Assembly (NCBI GenBank): GCA_019022495.1
Contig: JAFEKR010000014.1
Coordinates: 372,001 to 436,000, forward strand
From: Epichloe hybrida
Taxonomy: Eukaryota > Ascomycota > Sordariomycetes > Hypocreales > Clavicipitaceae
Length of the DNA stretch: 64,000 bases
Direction: 5' to 3'
Shown: one piece after another, positions 10,754 through 23,330 of the stretch
Layout of the letters: every line of letters begins with the position of its first letter
How positions within the stretch are numbered: the stretch's first letter is position 1
Made by a program: the position numbers and the translations under genes
The notes under the pieces: model-generated
The model's input: the letters and a program-made list of their open reading frames with translations, nothing else
What the model was told of the DNA's origin: nothing
Databases searched by the model: none

Positions 10754-13700
10754 CTTCTATATAAATTATTAATTAATTTAAATTAATTAAGGTTAAAAGG
10801 GCTAAATTTAGTAATACCTTTATTATTACATTAGCTAGGTTATTACTACTATTAATTTACCTAACTTTATAAATCTTTTTTCTCTTATATAACTATTAGA
10901 GAGCTATAGTATTAATTATAAGCTACTTCTCCTTTATTATACCTAGCTTTATAAGGCATTTATGTAATAAGAAAGAGTCTATATAAAGGATTAGTAAAAT
11001 TTAAGGTATCTTTAATTAGTCTATAATCTAATAAAGGGTTATAGATATTACATACGTAATATTAGTGCCTTAACCATACTATATAGCTTAGGTATAAGTG
11101 CGCTATAGGTTATACGCTTACTTTTTATAGAGCTATATGTAATAATATTGCCTTTTAAGGTAAAGGTATTATTTTCCTTTATTACCTTATTACTAATTAT
11201 AATAATATATTAATCTATAAACTAGTCTTATTAGTAAGGGACTTATTATAAAAATATAAAGAGCTACCTCTTTAAGAGTTAAGGATATACTTCTATAATC
11301 CCTATTACTAATGCTTAATTTACCACTTAAGGCATTTATTAAGTTATAAGATATTATTAGCAGAGGGTTCTTAGTGTTATATAGTAATTAATAGGTTATA
11401 TAATACCTCTAGTTAATAGACTATTATAATGTAACTTCCTTAGGCTCTTTGCTTTACGTAATCTTACCTTGCTATTAGTAATTAAAGGTTAATTTCCTTA
11501 ATCTTCTAACTTTAGCCCTTTTAGGTTAGGGTTAGGGAGTTATTAGCATTCTAGGTTAAGATATAGCTATTAAAGATAAGGGGATTCCTAGTTATTAGGT
11601 ATTATTTTTCTTTAGCTATAAACTTTACCTTCTAGAGCTCTCTTTTTTCTTTCTTAAAGAAGTTATTATTACTAAGGCCTAGTGTGTTATCTATTTATAT
11701 CCTTATAATACTAAAGAGGTTTTTATTATTTAGGGCTATAATTAGTAAGTAGGGATTATATATTAAGATTATCCCTATAGTAGCGAAAATATATTGCTTA
11801 CTAGTAAGTTCTAGCCTTTATAATCCTATAGAGGGGCTTAATAACCTCTATTATTATGCCTTTTAAAAAGAGGTATGTAATTTGCTTTTGTAACTTTATA
11901 ATAATTAGCCTATTTAGGGTTATTTAAGATTAAATATAAGCTTATATAATGTCTTATAGCTAAAGGTAAATTCCCTTTCGCTTTAATAATAAAGTAAGGG
12001 CTATAATAATCCATTAGCTTAATCACTATATTATTAGTAATTAGGTTAAGATAGCCTCTTTTCCTTTATTATTATGCCCTTATATAATAAGGCGTAATTT
12101 CTTATATAGTATTTTAGTGCCTTTATCTTTAATCTCTTAGACTATATAAGAATTAAAGATCTAGTAGCCTTTATGCTTTACTAGATTAAATATTATAAAT
12201 CTAAATATATTATAAGCTTATAATACATTAATCTTAGCTTAATTAGATTATTTAAAGGGGCTCCCTAGGGTTATAATCTTTCTCTCTTAGTAAAGTTAAA
12301 GGGTAAGGTTTTAGTTAGCCTTTTCTTTTACTATAAGGAATACTATATTTAGTACTTCTTTAGCTATAATCTCCTTAATTAATACTTTCAATCTTTGGCT
12401 ATCAGTATATATTTTTACTTTATTTACTCACTTATAGTTTTTATTAATATCTATATAATCTTTTCCTTAATTACCTTTTACTTTTTATAGCTATTAGCTT
12501 TTATAGTTATCTTTCTCCTATACCTTTATTAAGGTAAAATTAAATAGTTAGGTTTTTCCTTATTCTTTTACTTTCTCTTAACTAGGGTGCTTTTTTTTTA
12601 CCTTTACTCTTATACCCTTACTAGTAGCTTATCCTTTAATACCTAGGTCTTAATTTCTGTGGGTAGAATATTCTTCTTAAGGCCTTAGTTTACTTCTTTA
12701 CTCTCCTTATAATTATAAGTCCTTATAGTATAGCTTTATTACTATAAAGTAAAACTTAGCTAGGCTATAAGGTATCTTAATTATATAAGTCTCCCTATTA
12801 GTAGCTAATAGCTTATAAGGGCTATGCTATTTGCCTTTTTCTCTTTATATATATATATTAGTCTATAGTAGTAGCTAATATATTAGTAATATATTAGGGC
12901 TATTCTAGGCACTAAGGGCCTTATAGACTTACCTCTTAGCTAGGTAATAGTAAACTTTATTAGTTACCTTCTAAATTACTTTAGCTTATTAAATAATAGA
13001 GACACTTAGTAATAACTTATTTATTATCTATAGGTAAGCTCTAAAGACTAGTAAGGTTAGTATAAGGCTATTAGGGCTTACTAAGTTATTAATAGCTTTA
13101 ATAGCTATCTAGAGTTATTACTTAGGAGTGATTTCTTTACTAATTAAAACTATAATAATATTATAAGCCTAGTAAAGAGGTTTATAATATCTTTTAACCT
13201 TTCTAATACTATTATAGGCTTTAATAAGTATCTTATTAATATTAGTTAATATTAAGTAAGTATAATGCCTAAATTTAGCTAAAGTAAAGTTATTACTAGT
13301 ATTATAAATAATCTAGTCTAAAGGGCCTAGATATATATTAATCTAGCACTCTTTAATTATATCCTAGATATTATAAGCTTTTTGCTTCTTAGGGTTAAGG
13401 AATTAGGCTACTTAAAATAAGGTTACTAAATTAATAATATAAAGGACTAGCTAGCTATTAATTTATATAATATTAATAATAATCTTATAGTTAAAGTTAT
13501 AGTTATCTTTAAGGGAGAATTTAAACTAGCTAGGGGCTTTTCTATTTATCTAATAATAGTAATAGACTTTAGTTAGCTTCTTAATTATATAATGTTTAAT
13601 ATTATAACTAGCTTATTAAAGAATCTTTATAAGCTATTAAATTAAGGGATAACTAAACCTTTAGTAAAGTTAATAAATCTCTCCTTTTAATAGGTAAGAA

Positions 13701-15960
13701 GCAGTGGTTTCTCTTGCCTCTAAAAGCTACTAAGGGTAGCCTTATTTATATATAATAGGTATAGTCTTATTATTTTAAATTAATATATTAGTAAGGTTAT
13801 TAATCTTAACCTTTATTTTATTTATATTAGTAAGGGAAAAGAGAAAGGGTGTAGTAATATTAAGGATATAGAAGTTAATTTAGCTAAGCTTTATAGGTAT
13901 ATAGATAACGCTATGTGTTATTACTAATCTAGCACTAAAGTAAATAACTTCTAGGTTATAGGGTTTAATTATTAATAATAGCATTAATCTTAGTAAGGCT
14001 TTAGCTTATACTAGACTAGTAGTTAATTAGCCTAAGGCTCCTATATCTAGTATAATTTCTCTAAAGATCTCTTTAAAATAGCGTTCTTTAGAGGTATAAT
14101 AGATTAAATTATCTTTATTAGAAGCCTCTTTAAGGTATAGCTTTTACTTAAGTAAAGTATGTTAAAAAGCTTAATTCTTAAGTATTATAAGGATATTAAT
14201 ATTATTTATTATTTCTAGTCCTACGCAAAAGAATTATATAATGCTAAGTTATACCTTTAATAATAGCTTTTTCTTAATATTATTATTACTATTATCTTAG
14301 TTCTAAGTAAAGGCCTTAAGCTATGTTTTCTAGTCTTTTATTTCCTTTTCCTTATTACTATTATTTCCTTTAAATAAAGCAAGGAATACCTAAAACTTCT
14401 TCTTTATAAGAGGTAAATAATAGTTTTTACTAGCTTACTACCTCTCTTTCTCTTTCTAATATTTAGTATTAGTATAATTTAATAACTAGTAACTACTTTT
14501 ACTATAGATAAAGCATTACTTAGGTTATTTAAAGTTACTATAATAACCTCCTCTTCCTTAGTTTCTTTAATTTTATTAGCTATATTAGTAGTCTATAAAT
14601 ATTATCTCTAATAAGTCTTTATCTTAATACTAGTAGTATTAGTTACTTCTTATATTACTCTTTATAATTATAATTAATTTATAGAGGTTACTAGTAAGGT
14701 TCTTAAAGCCTAGTATATATATATACTTTACTACCTAATATTTAAGAATACTAAAGACTATATTTAAGGTTTACTTATAAAGCTTTATATTTACTATATT
14801 AAAGGGGTATAGCCTTTTATAAACTCTCTTTAAGGTAGTTAATAAAATCTTAAGGCACTTAAGCTTACTCTTATTAGGGTTTTATATAATAATATTTTTA
14901 AGGGTTATATTACTTTACTTATAGTAATAAAACTATTAATTACTTTCTATTTTAAATTATTAATAGATATTTATAATTATCTCTTTATAAAAGAGGTTTT
15001 TACTAGTAAGGTAATTAAGAAAGCACTATTTAGTATCTCCTATTAATATAATAAGAAATACTTTACTAAAATATAACTTAAGGAGGTTAATTTAATTATA
15101 CTTACTCTTAAAGAGTATAAGTTTTAGTAAGAGAAAGTTATATAGCTTCTTACTATAGTAATTACTATTCTTATATATTTTTATAAGCTTAAATATTTTC
15201 TTTATAATTTATTTATCTAAAGGGAAGAAATAAGAAAAAAGAGTAAGCTATTAAGGGTTAAACTCCTAATATAATTATAATTATTATAAGGGTTTTTATA
15301 GAGAATATAGAGATTATTCCTTTTAAGGGTAAGAAATATTAAGGAAAGTCTTTAGGGCAGTGGCTTATAGGGGTTATATATAAGGTAATTTAGGAGATTA
15401 TAACTTATTTCCTAACTATAAGGTTATTATTATCTCTTAAAGTATATATTTAAGGGCTATTAGGATAGGAAGGCTTACTCCTTAGCTAATATAAATATTA
15501 TTATCTTATAAGGAGTTTTATAGCTCTCTTATAAGCTTATTAAAAGCTTTCCTAAATATATCTTTTATTTAACCTTTAAAATCTTCTTTAAAGTTTTTCT
15601 AAAGGTTTTCTCCTTACTAATTTTAATACTTACTAGTATAAATAAACCTTATAATCTAATTATTAAGTTTAAGCTATATAGTAATCTCTAGGTTTAGTTA
15701 AGTAAGCTTTTCCTAGTCTCTTATAAGTATAAATAAATATAGCTATAGTTACCTTAGTAAACTATTTTTTTCTAGTCTTTTAAAAGCTATTTTTAAAGGC
15801 TTTTAGGATATCTTATTATTAGGGGAAGTAAGGTAAGGAGTTTATCTTATTAATAGTCTAATATTTAATTTTATCCCTTTCTTAAGAAAGGTTTAGTTTT
15901 CTTAAATAATTTAAATAAAGCAAATAGTAGTATAATAATAGCGTAATTTCTATGCTTATT
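10754..15960 (-). mobile_element. Ty1/copia-type retrotransposon relic
   Basis: The minus strand carries a RIPed polyprotein in the order integrase, reverse transcriptase, RNase H, the copia order and the reverse of the gypsy elements here. No LTR pair was recognised, so both ends are approximate. The right end of gypsy1 abuts its 3' end, so gypsy1 may have inserted into it. The 5' (high-coordinate) part, about 14000-15960, should hold gag but shows no motif that I can name. Confidence 0.7.
10790..13900 (-). pseudogene. copia-type pol relic: integrase, RT, RNase H
   Basis: Reading RIP stops through on the minus strand gives three blocks. The integrase end is at about 13150-13800, with an EAHNSIGxVERYHxPLRRAY-like segment near 13175-13215 that is typical of fungal copia-like integrases. 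The reverse transcriptase spans about 11400-12400: its TDDT-like catalytic motif reads IDNT near 11684-11692, followed by an EKREL-KAKFIAK block and an RARGSY block near 11430. RNase H lies at about 10850-11250, with an FTDASLANxxxLS-like start. Stops fall where Gln or Trp is expected. The element is dead. Confidence 0.75.
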
Positions 15961-15984
15961 AAGAGAGATAGACTAGGTAAGTCT
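14000..15984. other. RIPed stretch, probable copia gag side, nothing named
   Basis: Dense TA-rich sequence continues from the copia integrase. Possible Lys-rich frames exist on both strands, but none shows a zinc knuckle or other motif that I can defend. I see no RNA gene here. Confidence 0.4.
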
Positions 15985-16130
15985 AAAAAACAGGCAAAAC
16001 AGGAAAAAACAGGAAAAATAAGGTAAATAGGATAAATAGGATAAATAGGGTGGGATAAATAGGATAAACAAAATAGGATAAAAAGGATAAACAGGATTAA
16101 TAGGATTAATAGGATAAACAGAGGGAAATA
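15985..16130 (+). repeat. Purine-rich tandem repeat (AGGATAAAT, about 9 bp)
   Basis: AGGATAAAT/AGGATAAAC/AGGATTAAT units recur about ten times after an opening AAACAGG-rich stretch. One strand is almost free of C. CA dinucleotides survive, unlike the neighbouring DNA. Confidence 0.8.
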
Positions 16131-16139
16131 ACAAAGGGG

Positions 16140-17452
16140 GAAGTAAAATATTTATATCTCTAGAGGAATTAGTTAGGCTTTAGTTAAAACAAATTTTTAT
16201 TATATTTATAGTAGTAAGCTAGAGATAAATAAGGGTAATATATTATATAATAAAGGGATAGGTAATTAGTAATAAGGGGGTTATTTAAGGTAAAGTTAGA
16301 ATTTAGTAAGTAATAGATAGAATATAAGATTAGAGTAAAGGTAAAATACTAAATAAAGTGTAAAGATAGCTAGTAATAAGGGTAAGAAAGAAATAGGCTA
16401 GTGTTTTTAAGGGGCAGAGTTAAATTAAAGTAAACTGACTTATAAGGTAAAGAGAGGTAGAGTAAGGTAAGCCTATGCTAAAAAATTTTATAACTTATAT
16501 AGTATAGGCGTAAGCCCGCTAGATAGCCTATATAATAAGGGGTAGCTTTACTTACACTTTTCTAGAAGTGTATATACTAAAGGCTTATATTTATTATTTA
16601 CTTACTTTAGAATAGGAGGGGGAAGGGAAGGATAAGTAAGGGGGTATATTATAGACTTAAGCTATAAGCTTAGGTTAAGTTAGGCTTTAGAAAGTTTATA
16701 GAAAGTCTCTAAAAAGTACGCGAACTATATGTAATAAGGTTAGGGCTATACGCAAACTATGCATAGGCCACACATAAGCTACTATAAATCCAGGTGCTAT
16801 GTAACCCCTAGTATAGTTCTTTCCTTCTTCTATAAGAATAATATTCTCACTTTAAACGCTTATATGCAGTAGCCATAAGGCCAGTTCATCACAATTATAA
16901 AGAAATTTAATATTAATAACCTTAATGCTTTAAACATTCCTTAGCTTCTAAAGACTGTTATTCTAGCTAATTAGAAAGAGCTTAATATAGTCTATAACCT
17001 CTTTAACTAGGTAAAACGCATAGAAAGCTTTAACTAGCTTTTAGTATTTACATAACCTAATATTATATTTATAGTTAATTAACTTTACAGTGTAAATTCG
17101 CACTAAAGCAGGTACATATAGACCTTCAGAAACACCTTTAGTAATACCTTATAGGAGTAAATAATTTAGGAATTATTCTTAGAGAATATGGTTCTTTAAA
17201 CCCTAAATTAATGCTTTAGGTAAAGAGATTTAGTAACACCTCTCTTGCTAATAACCTAGATATAAGATGTTTAACTATAGGGTATGTTATAACCCTTACT
17301 AGAGAATATATCCTTTAGTAATTAAAGAAATAAACTCTTATGGCCCTTAGCTTTATAGAAACTAAATTTATTAACCTTATACTAACTAGCCTCTTAATGC
17401 TTTAGGTTACTTAACTTCTTAATAACTTTAGGATTAAATAATTACACCTATT
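16140..17452. other. RIPed intergenic or relic DNA, unassigned
   Basis: No coding frame, LTR pair or RNA gene could be recognised. A less mutated patch at about 16730-16900 retains CA and CG. The stretch ends at the left tip of E3. Confidence 0.5.
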
Positions 17453-17850
17453 CAGAGTATTGTTTGTATTGTATTTATTGTATTTTTTTGGAAAAATTTG
17501 TATTTGTATTGTATTTATTATATTGTATTATATTAAATACAAATCATTTTGTAGTGTAGTGTATTGTAGTTTTTTTTTGCTTGTAGTGTAGTGTAGTTAG
17601 TGTAGTTACTAACTACACTAACTACAAAAACTACAATGTATTATTAGTAAAAAAAAAAGGGGGCCTTTTTATTATATAATGTTATTATAAGGATTAAAAG
17701 AAAGCTAGTTATATAGAAGCTTTTATTATTACCTATTTTACTTAATTAGTTATAGAATTTATAATATTTACCTTTTTTTAAGGATTTTACTATAACTAGG
17801 GTTATTTATAATATTATACCTTTTTAATAATACTATTATACTAATTACTT

Positions 17851-18324
17851 TTCCTCCCAAAAGCACATAGACAAAACCAGGTGCTTAAACTTCACAACAC
17901 CCACGAACTAGAAACAGGTTAGAATTAGTTAAAAAGGCACTAGAAGTGCTAGCAAGAAAGTGAAAAGAAGTGAATAGTTAGTCAAACTAGAACTCACTAC
18001 GCTATAGAATAAAATAAAAAGGCTCAGAATAGGTATAAAACAGGACTAGATTTGCACTATTAGGAAGGGGTTTAATTACTTTATTTTAGTAATTCTTTCC
18101 TTTATCTTTCTTTTTCTTATAGGATAAGGCTAGCATTAGCTAGTAATAAATACCTATAGTTAACCACTTACTAAGCGGCGTAGGCCTATAGTAAGACTAG
18201 CGCCAACCTAAACACAAATATAAGGGGTTTTTCTTCCTATTTAAGGGTTTTCCCTTTAATAAAGCAGCGGAGTACTAGATTAGCTATATATATATTAACT
18301 AGTGTATATAATATATATATATAT
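17851..18324. mobile_element. Retroposon-like insert inside E3 with 16-bp TSD
   Basis: ATTATACTAATTACTT occurs at 17835-17850 and again at 18325-18340, bracketing 474 bp that is absent from the equivalent place in other E elements. The insert is only lightly RIPed at its left side and ends in an (AT)n tail. A long variable TSD with a simple-repeat tail fits target-primed insertion (LINE/SINE). Its reverse complement resembles 36170-36440. No coding frame or tRNA-like head was seen. Confidence 0.6.
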
Positions 18325-19079
18325 ATTATACTAATTACTTTATTTTACTAATATAACTTAAAGAAAAACCTTCTTATTATTTTATTTACTATTACTATTA
18401 ATTATTTTATATTTTTATATATTATTATTATTATTTTAAATAAAAAATACGCTAAACTAATAAAATAAAATTAATTAAGAAACCTAGATAAAGAACTAGA
18501 AGTTAATAGAATAAATAATTAGTACTTAAATATTATTCTTAATATAATAAGAACTTAAAAAAAGCTTAAACTATTTATTTAAGATTTAAACTAATTAAAT
18601 ATTACTTTTAGCTTTATAATTCTAAAGCTTTAAGAAGTTATATATAGTAACTTTATATATCTTATTACTATAATATATAAATAAAGAATATAATAAACTA
18701 ATATTTATAATCTATTAATAAATAATTAATGGTATTATTTTAATTACCCTATATAGCTTAATTAAGCTATTAAAAATAAGTTTAACTTATTTTTTAAAAT
18801 AAAACTAAGACTTACTTTTATATAATATACTATACTTATTATAAGAGCTTTAATAACTCTAATAACCTTAATTACTATTATTACTATTATTTTACTTTTA
18901 TTATTATTTTAAAAAATATTAAAAAGAAAACATTTTTATATAATTAAAATTTTTAAAAACCTTAAAATACTAAGTTATTAAAAACTATAGCTTTTACTAT
19001 AGTAATTTACTTATAATTACTAGTATTTATATTTTATTTATTTATTAGTTATTTATTAGTTATTTATTTTTTATTAAAC

Positions 19080-19215
19080 TTTAACACTAATAATATTATA
19101 AGTAATATAAGTAATATAAGTAATATTGGTAATATTAGTAATATAAGCTATTATAAGCTATTATAAGCTATTATAAGCTATAATAGGCTATAATAGGCTA
19201 TAATAAGCTACTTAT
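19080..19215. repeat. E3 minisatellite (ATAAGCTATT-type, about 10 bp)
   Basis: After the TTTAACACTAATAATATTATAAG anchor (19080-19102) come AGTAATATA units, then TATAAGCTAT and TATAATAGGC units. It is the short version of the array that reaches about 750 bp in E1. Confidence 0.8.
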
Positions 19216-19822
19216 ATTAAGTTTATTAGTAGTTAATTTTATTTAATTACATTAGTTTATAGTTTTTTTTAAATAAGTAATAATTATAATTCATAGAAAT
19301 ATAAAATAATTCATAGAAATAGTAAATAATATAATAAGAAGGTTTTTCTTTAAGTTATATTAGTAAAATAAAGTATTAAGTTAAATAGTATTATAAAAAA
19401 GGTATAATCTTATATATAACCTTACTTAGTTATAGTAAAATTATTAAAATCAAATAATATTATAAATTCTATAACTAATTAGATAAAATAGGTAATAATA
19501 AAAGCTTTTATATCACTCGCTTTCTTTTAATCCCTATAATACTAATAACTAATAAAAAGTCTAATACTATATTTGTAGTATTTGTAGTTAGTGTAATTTA
19601 AGGGAAAAAATTTGTATTATATTATATTATAGTTTTTTTTTACTTATAGGTAGTGTAGTTCCTAGTGTAGTGTAGTTTATAGTGTAGTGTAGTGTAGTTT
19701 ATAGTGTAGTGTAGTTTATATTGTAGTGTAGTTTATAGTGTAGTTACTACACTACACTACACATTGTAGTGCAATACTCTAGTCCGCGTACTTTCCGGAG
19801 CCTGACTTGACCTAAGCCTATA

Positions 19823-20007
19823 TGTTACGTGCTAGAATTGATAGTTAGCCTGTCACCTTAGGATGTGGCCTGTCAATGCCCCAAGACCTCAGATGTGGCT
19901 AGCACGTGACCTAGAACCCCTATATTAGACAATAGCTCTAACCTCTAGCTAGTTAAATAGACTAATCACCTTCACACTCTTTATATTAGACATTTTATAT
20001 CGTAATA
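19823..20007 (+). repeat. 5' LTR of the LARD-like element (185 bp)
   Basis: Begins TGTTACGTGC and ends TATCGTAATA (RIPed from CGTAACA), giving TGTTACG...CGTAACA terminal inverted repeats. The outer part is unmutated. Confidence 0.85.
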
Positions 20008-20009
20008 AG

Positions 20010-20020
20010 TGGTAGCAATT
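20010..20020 (+). other. Probable primer binding site
   Basis: TGGTAGCAATT starts two bases after the 5' LTR. TGG complements the CCA end of tRNAs, and TGGTAGC would fit an initiator-Met-type end. The truncated copy has the same site at 26876. Confidence 0.55.
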
Positions 20021-20149
20021 ACTCTTTAATCATTACGTACCTAGCGCTTTTACTGCTAATAAAAGCCACTAAACTAACTATTCGTTAACTAGTCCACCAA
20101 GCCTATCAAAGCTATCCCTTTTACTAGGCCTAATAGTCCCTCTAGGCAT

Positions 20150-20880
20150 CGTGCCTATTGTTAGATTTATTAACCTTTAATCTAACCGTTAGAACTGTTA
20201 ACCTTCGTTCTAACTGTTAGATATGTTAATTTTTAATCTAACCTTATTAGATTCGTTAACCTTTAATCTAACTATTAGATCTATTAACCTTTGATCTAAC
20301 CATTTAATCTATTAACCTTTGCTCTAACCGTTAGATCTGTTAACTTTAATTTAACTGTTAATCTAACTAATTAATTAAGCTATCCCTTTTGCTAGGCCTA
20401 ATAGCTCCCTTAGGCATCGCTCCTATTATCAGATTTTTTAACCTTTGATTCATTAACCTTTGATTCAATCCGTTTAATTAATCGTGCGATTTTGATTGAC
20501 CCGAAGACCTTTAACCTTCGATCCGTTGATTTGAAGACCTTCGATCGTTAAAGACCCTTGACCTTCGATTAGTTGATTTGAAGACCTTTGATTCTTCGAT
20601 CTTCGAAGACCTTTGATTTAAAGACCTTCGATCCGTTAATTTGAAGACCTTCGATCTTTGAAGACCCTCGACCTTCAATCTTTGAAGTCCCTTAACCTTT
20701 GAAGACCTTTAACGTTCGATCCGTTCAATTGATCGTGCGTATTTGACCTTCGATCTTCGATTTAAAGACCTTCAATCTTTAAAGACCTTTAACCTTTGAC
20801 CTTCGATTCTTCGACCTTTGATTTCCTTCGATCCATTCGTTAACCTTCGACCTGACCGTCAAATCTAATAAATTCGTTAA
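20150..20880 (+). repeat. Degenerate tandem repeats inside the LARD-like element
   Basis: 20150-20370 repeats variants of CCGTTAGATCTGTTAACCTTT about every 30 bp. 20490-20860 repeats GAAGACCTTYGATCCGTT variants. Both are GC-richer than the surroundings and keep CG and GA motifs. No coding frame spans them. Confidence 0.75.
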
Positions 20881-20976
20881 TTCTAATCTAATAAAGCTTG
20901 GTAGATATAATACTTCCCTTACACTAGCTAGATTAGTGTGAGTAATAGTGATTATAGTGGCTTTATAAGTGTCAGG

Positions 20977-21090
20977 TGCACATGCCTAATAATCAATTGT
21001 AAGGTGCAATGCGAGCGAGAGCTAGCATTAGTGAATCTTTTAGTTTAATAGCTTACCCGCACACCTTTAGGTTCTAATATTAATGCTAGC
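20977..21090 (+). repeat. About 110-bp dispersed repeat, copy 1
   Basis: GGTGCACATGCCTAATAATC... through GCTTACCCGCACACCTTTAGG is nearly identical to 23222-23330 and contains the GCGAGAGCTAGCATT block. Copy 2 holds the E4 insertion site at its left edge. Confidence 0.8.
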
Positions 21091-21474
21091 TCTTATAGGT
21101 CTTCTAGTGTGCTAGTCCTAGGTTTAAATCCTTGTAGGTAAGGCATATGCTAAGTCCTAGGTTTAATTCCCGTAGTTAGATTAGCCATGTAATAAGTCTA
21201 GGTTTAAATTGCTAGGCTAGGCGCTTATATTAGGCTTACAGGGCAGGTATGGTTACGCCTGTACGGTTGCGTTGCGACCGTGGGGTTACGTGCACTAGGT
21301 GATATATAGGCCTAGCTGTCGTGCGTACTAGGCCTTAGGGGTTTATAATTAGTTAATTATCTCAGAGGCCACGGATAACCAGGCCTAATCCAAGCTAAGG
21401 TTACGTTACTAGCCGCTAGCCTATGTGGGGCCCTTGGCTTAGGGCTAGCCTTACGAGAGAAGGGATAATTATTA
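21090..21474. other. Low-RIP interior of the LARD-like element
   Basis: GC-richer DNA with repeated AGGTTTAAATC/AGTCCTAGGTTTAA motifs near 21117-21215 and CG-rich sequence near 21240-21440. No gene was recognised. Confidence 0.5.
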
Positions 21475-21654
21475 GGTGCGCGCAGAGCTTTGTACTACAC
21501 TACACTACATTTTGTAGTATTTGTAGTGTAGTGTAGTATACTACATACTACACTACACTACACTACACTACATACTACACTATAAGAATTTTGTTTTACT
21601 ATATGTAGTATTTGTAGTATTTTGTAGTATTTATAGTATTTTAAAAAAAAAATA

Positions 21655-21775
21655 ACTTATAATAACTAATAATAGCTTATAATAGCTTATAATAGCTTAT
21701 TATAGCTTATAATAGCTTATTATAGCTTATAATAGCTTATAATAGCTTATATAGCTTATAATAGCTTACAAATTT
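21655..21775. repeat. E4 minisatellite (TATAATAGCT, 10 bp)
   Basis: Around eleven units of TATAATAGCT/TATTATAGCT follow the left TGTAGT array. Same unit as in E1, E2 and E5. Confidence 0.85.
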
Positions 21776-21811
21776 ATTAGCTATTACTAATTAGTATTAG
21801 CTAGTATCTCC

Positions 21812-22430
21812 TTTAAGTAAAAATTATATATTAAAGCAAGAAAGCTATAGATAAGTTATAAATAGGTACTAAGACTCACTTTTATACTTACTTTTATAAA
21901 AATCTCTCTCTTTAAGTAAAAATCATATATCTAAGCATAAAAGCTATAGATAAGTTATAAATAGGTACTAAGACTTACTTTTAGGCCTACTTTTATAAGA
22001 ATCCCACTTTTTATGTAAAAATCATATATTTAAGTAAGAAAGCTATAAAGAAGTTACTAATATTTATAAGGACCCACTTATAGACTCACTTTTATAAAAA
22101 TCCCTTCCACTAAGTAAAAGTTATAATATAAGTATAAAAGCTATAGATAAGTTACTAATAGGTATAAGACCCACTTTTGGACCCGCTTTTATATGAATTT
22201 CTCTTTTTAAGTAAAATTATGTATTTAAGTAAGAAAGCTATAAAGAAGTTACCTATAGTTATAAGGACCCACTTTTAGACCCACTTTTATATAAATTTCT
22301 CTTTTAAAGTAAAAATTATATATTTAAGCAAGAAAGCTATAAAGAAGTTACTAATAGTTATAAAGACCTACTTTTAGACTCACTTTTAGACCTTTTTTTA
22401 GACCTGTTTTTAGAAAAAACTATATTACTA
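21812..22430. repeat. E4 about 98-bp tandem repeat, six copies
   Basis: TAAGTAAAA-type starts recur near 21815, 21913, 22012, 22111, 22208 and 22304. Each unit contains AAGAAAGCTATA, GAAGTTACTAATA and a GACCCACTTTTA segment. Copies differ mostly by transitions. Confidence 0.85.
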
Positions 22431-23221
22431 AGTAAGAAAACTAAAGATAATCTATATTATTTAAGTTACTTTTAAAGCTTATTTTTTAATAACTTTAATA
22501 CTAAGGAAAATTCATTATATATATTTATTAAATCTATAATTAAATATTTAATTTCTTCTTAAGTAACTTTACTTAGTACTTTTACTATTCCTTTTACTAA
22601 AAAAACCCTTAAAGTTAATATAATTATTTATAACTCTAATAAAATAGCTATATTACTAGGAACTTCTTTATTAGTTAAATTTTAATATTCTCTTATTAAT
22701 AAGATAGTTATATATATATATATAATATTATTAGAGTTTTAGTCTTATTTATATATAATAAAAAATGATTTCTTTAGGGTAATTCCTATATTTTAAGCAA
22801 AAAAGCATACTAAAATAAATAGTAAATCTAAAGAAAAAGATATTAAGATAAAGTAACCTCTATAATTAAGGGAAAAAAATAGGTTATAATTATAAACTAA
22901 AATATACCTTATTTAGCTTCTATATACCTATAATTAGCTTAATAATCTTAATAATCTTAAACTTTAAGAATTTATAACTAAATAACTAAATTATAATAAA
23001 AAAAATAGCTAATATTAACTTAATTAAGAAAAATCTAAGGAATATTATAAAACTATATAATACCCCACTTTTTTTTCACTAATACTACATTTGTAGTATT
23101 TGTAGTGTAGTGTAGTATTTACTACACTACACTACATACTACACTACACTAAAATCTACTACACTACATACTACAACGAAAGCCAAAATACTACATTTAC
23201 TACACTACATGCAAAGCTCTG

Positions 23222-23330
23222 GGTGCGCGTGCCTAATAATTAATTATAAGGTATAATGCGAGCAAGAGCTAGCATTGGTGAATCTTTTGGTTTAATGGCT
23301 TACCCGCATACCTTCGGGTTCTGACAATAA
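23222..23330 (+). repeat. About 110-bp dispersed repeat, copy 2
   Basis: Matches 20977-21090. Before E4 inserted, its left edge formed an inverted repeat, ATTATTAGG and CCTAATAAT around TGCGCGTG. Confidence 0.8.

Larger units (their letters stand above)
17453..19781. mobile_element. hAT-like non-autonomous element E3
   Basis: The left tip is CAGAGTATTG and the right tip CAATACTCTA (last G to A by RIP). Subterminal TGTAGT/GTGTAG arrays lie at both ends. The interior shares AAGAAAAACCTTCTTATTAT and TAAACTTTAACACTAATAAT blocks with E1, E5 and E6. It is interrupted at 17851-18324. The flanking 8-mers (CACCTATT left, GTCCGCGT right) do not match, so this copy has lost a proper TSD, perhaps by recombination between family members. 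Confidence 0.75.
21483..23221. mobile_element. hAT-like non-autonomous element E4, TSD GGTGCGCG
   Basis: Perfect 10-bp TIRs, CAGAGCTTTG at 21483 and CAAAGCTCTG ending 23221, are flanked by GGTGCGCG at 21475-21482 and 23222-23229. The 8-bp TSD and CAGAG start are hAT hallmarks. TGTAGT arrays lie inside each end. The right two-fifths (22440-23060) match the hAT copy at 2600-3190, tying the family to a transposase source. No transposase is encoded. Confidence 0.9.

Noticed and set aside
11521..11540. TTAGGGTTAGGG, telomere-like repeat
   Set aside because: Only two units, inside the copia-type RT frame, where it reads as Leu-Thr-Leu codons on the minus strand. No longer array or chromosome-end context.
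21500..21570. TGTAGTGTAG runs as centromeric or telomeric satellite
   Set aside because: These runs always lie just inside the tips of E elements, so they are transposon subterminal repeats.
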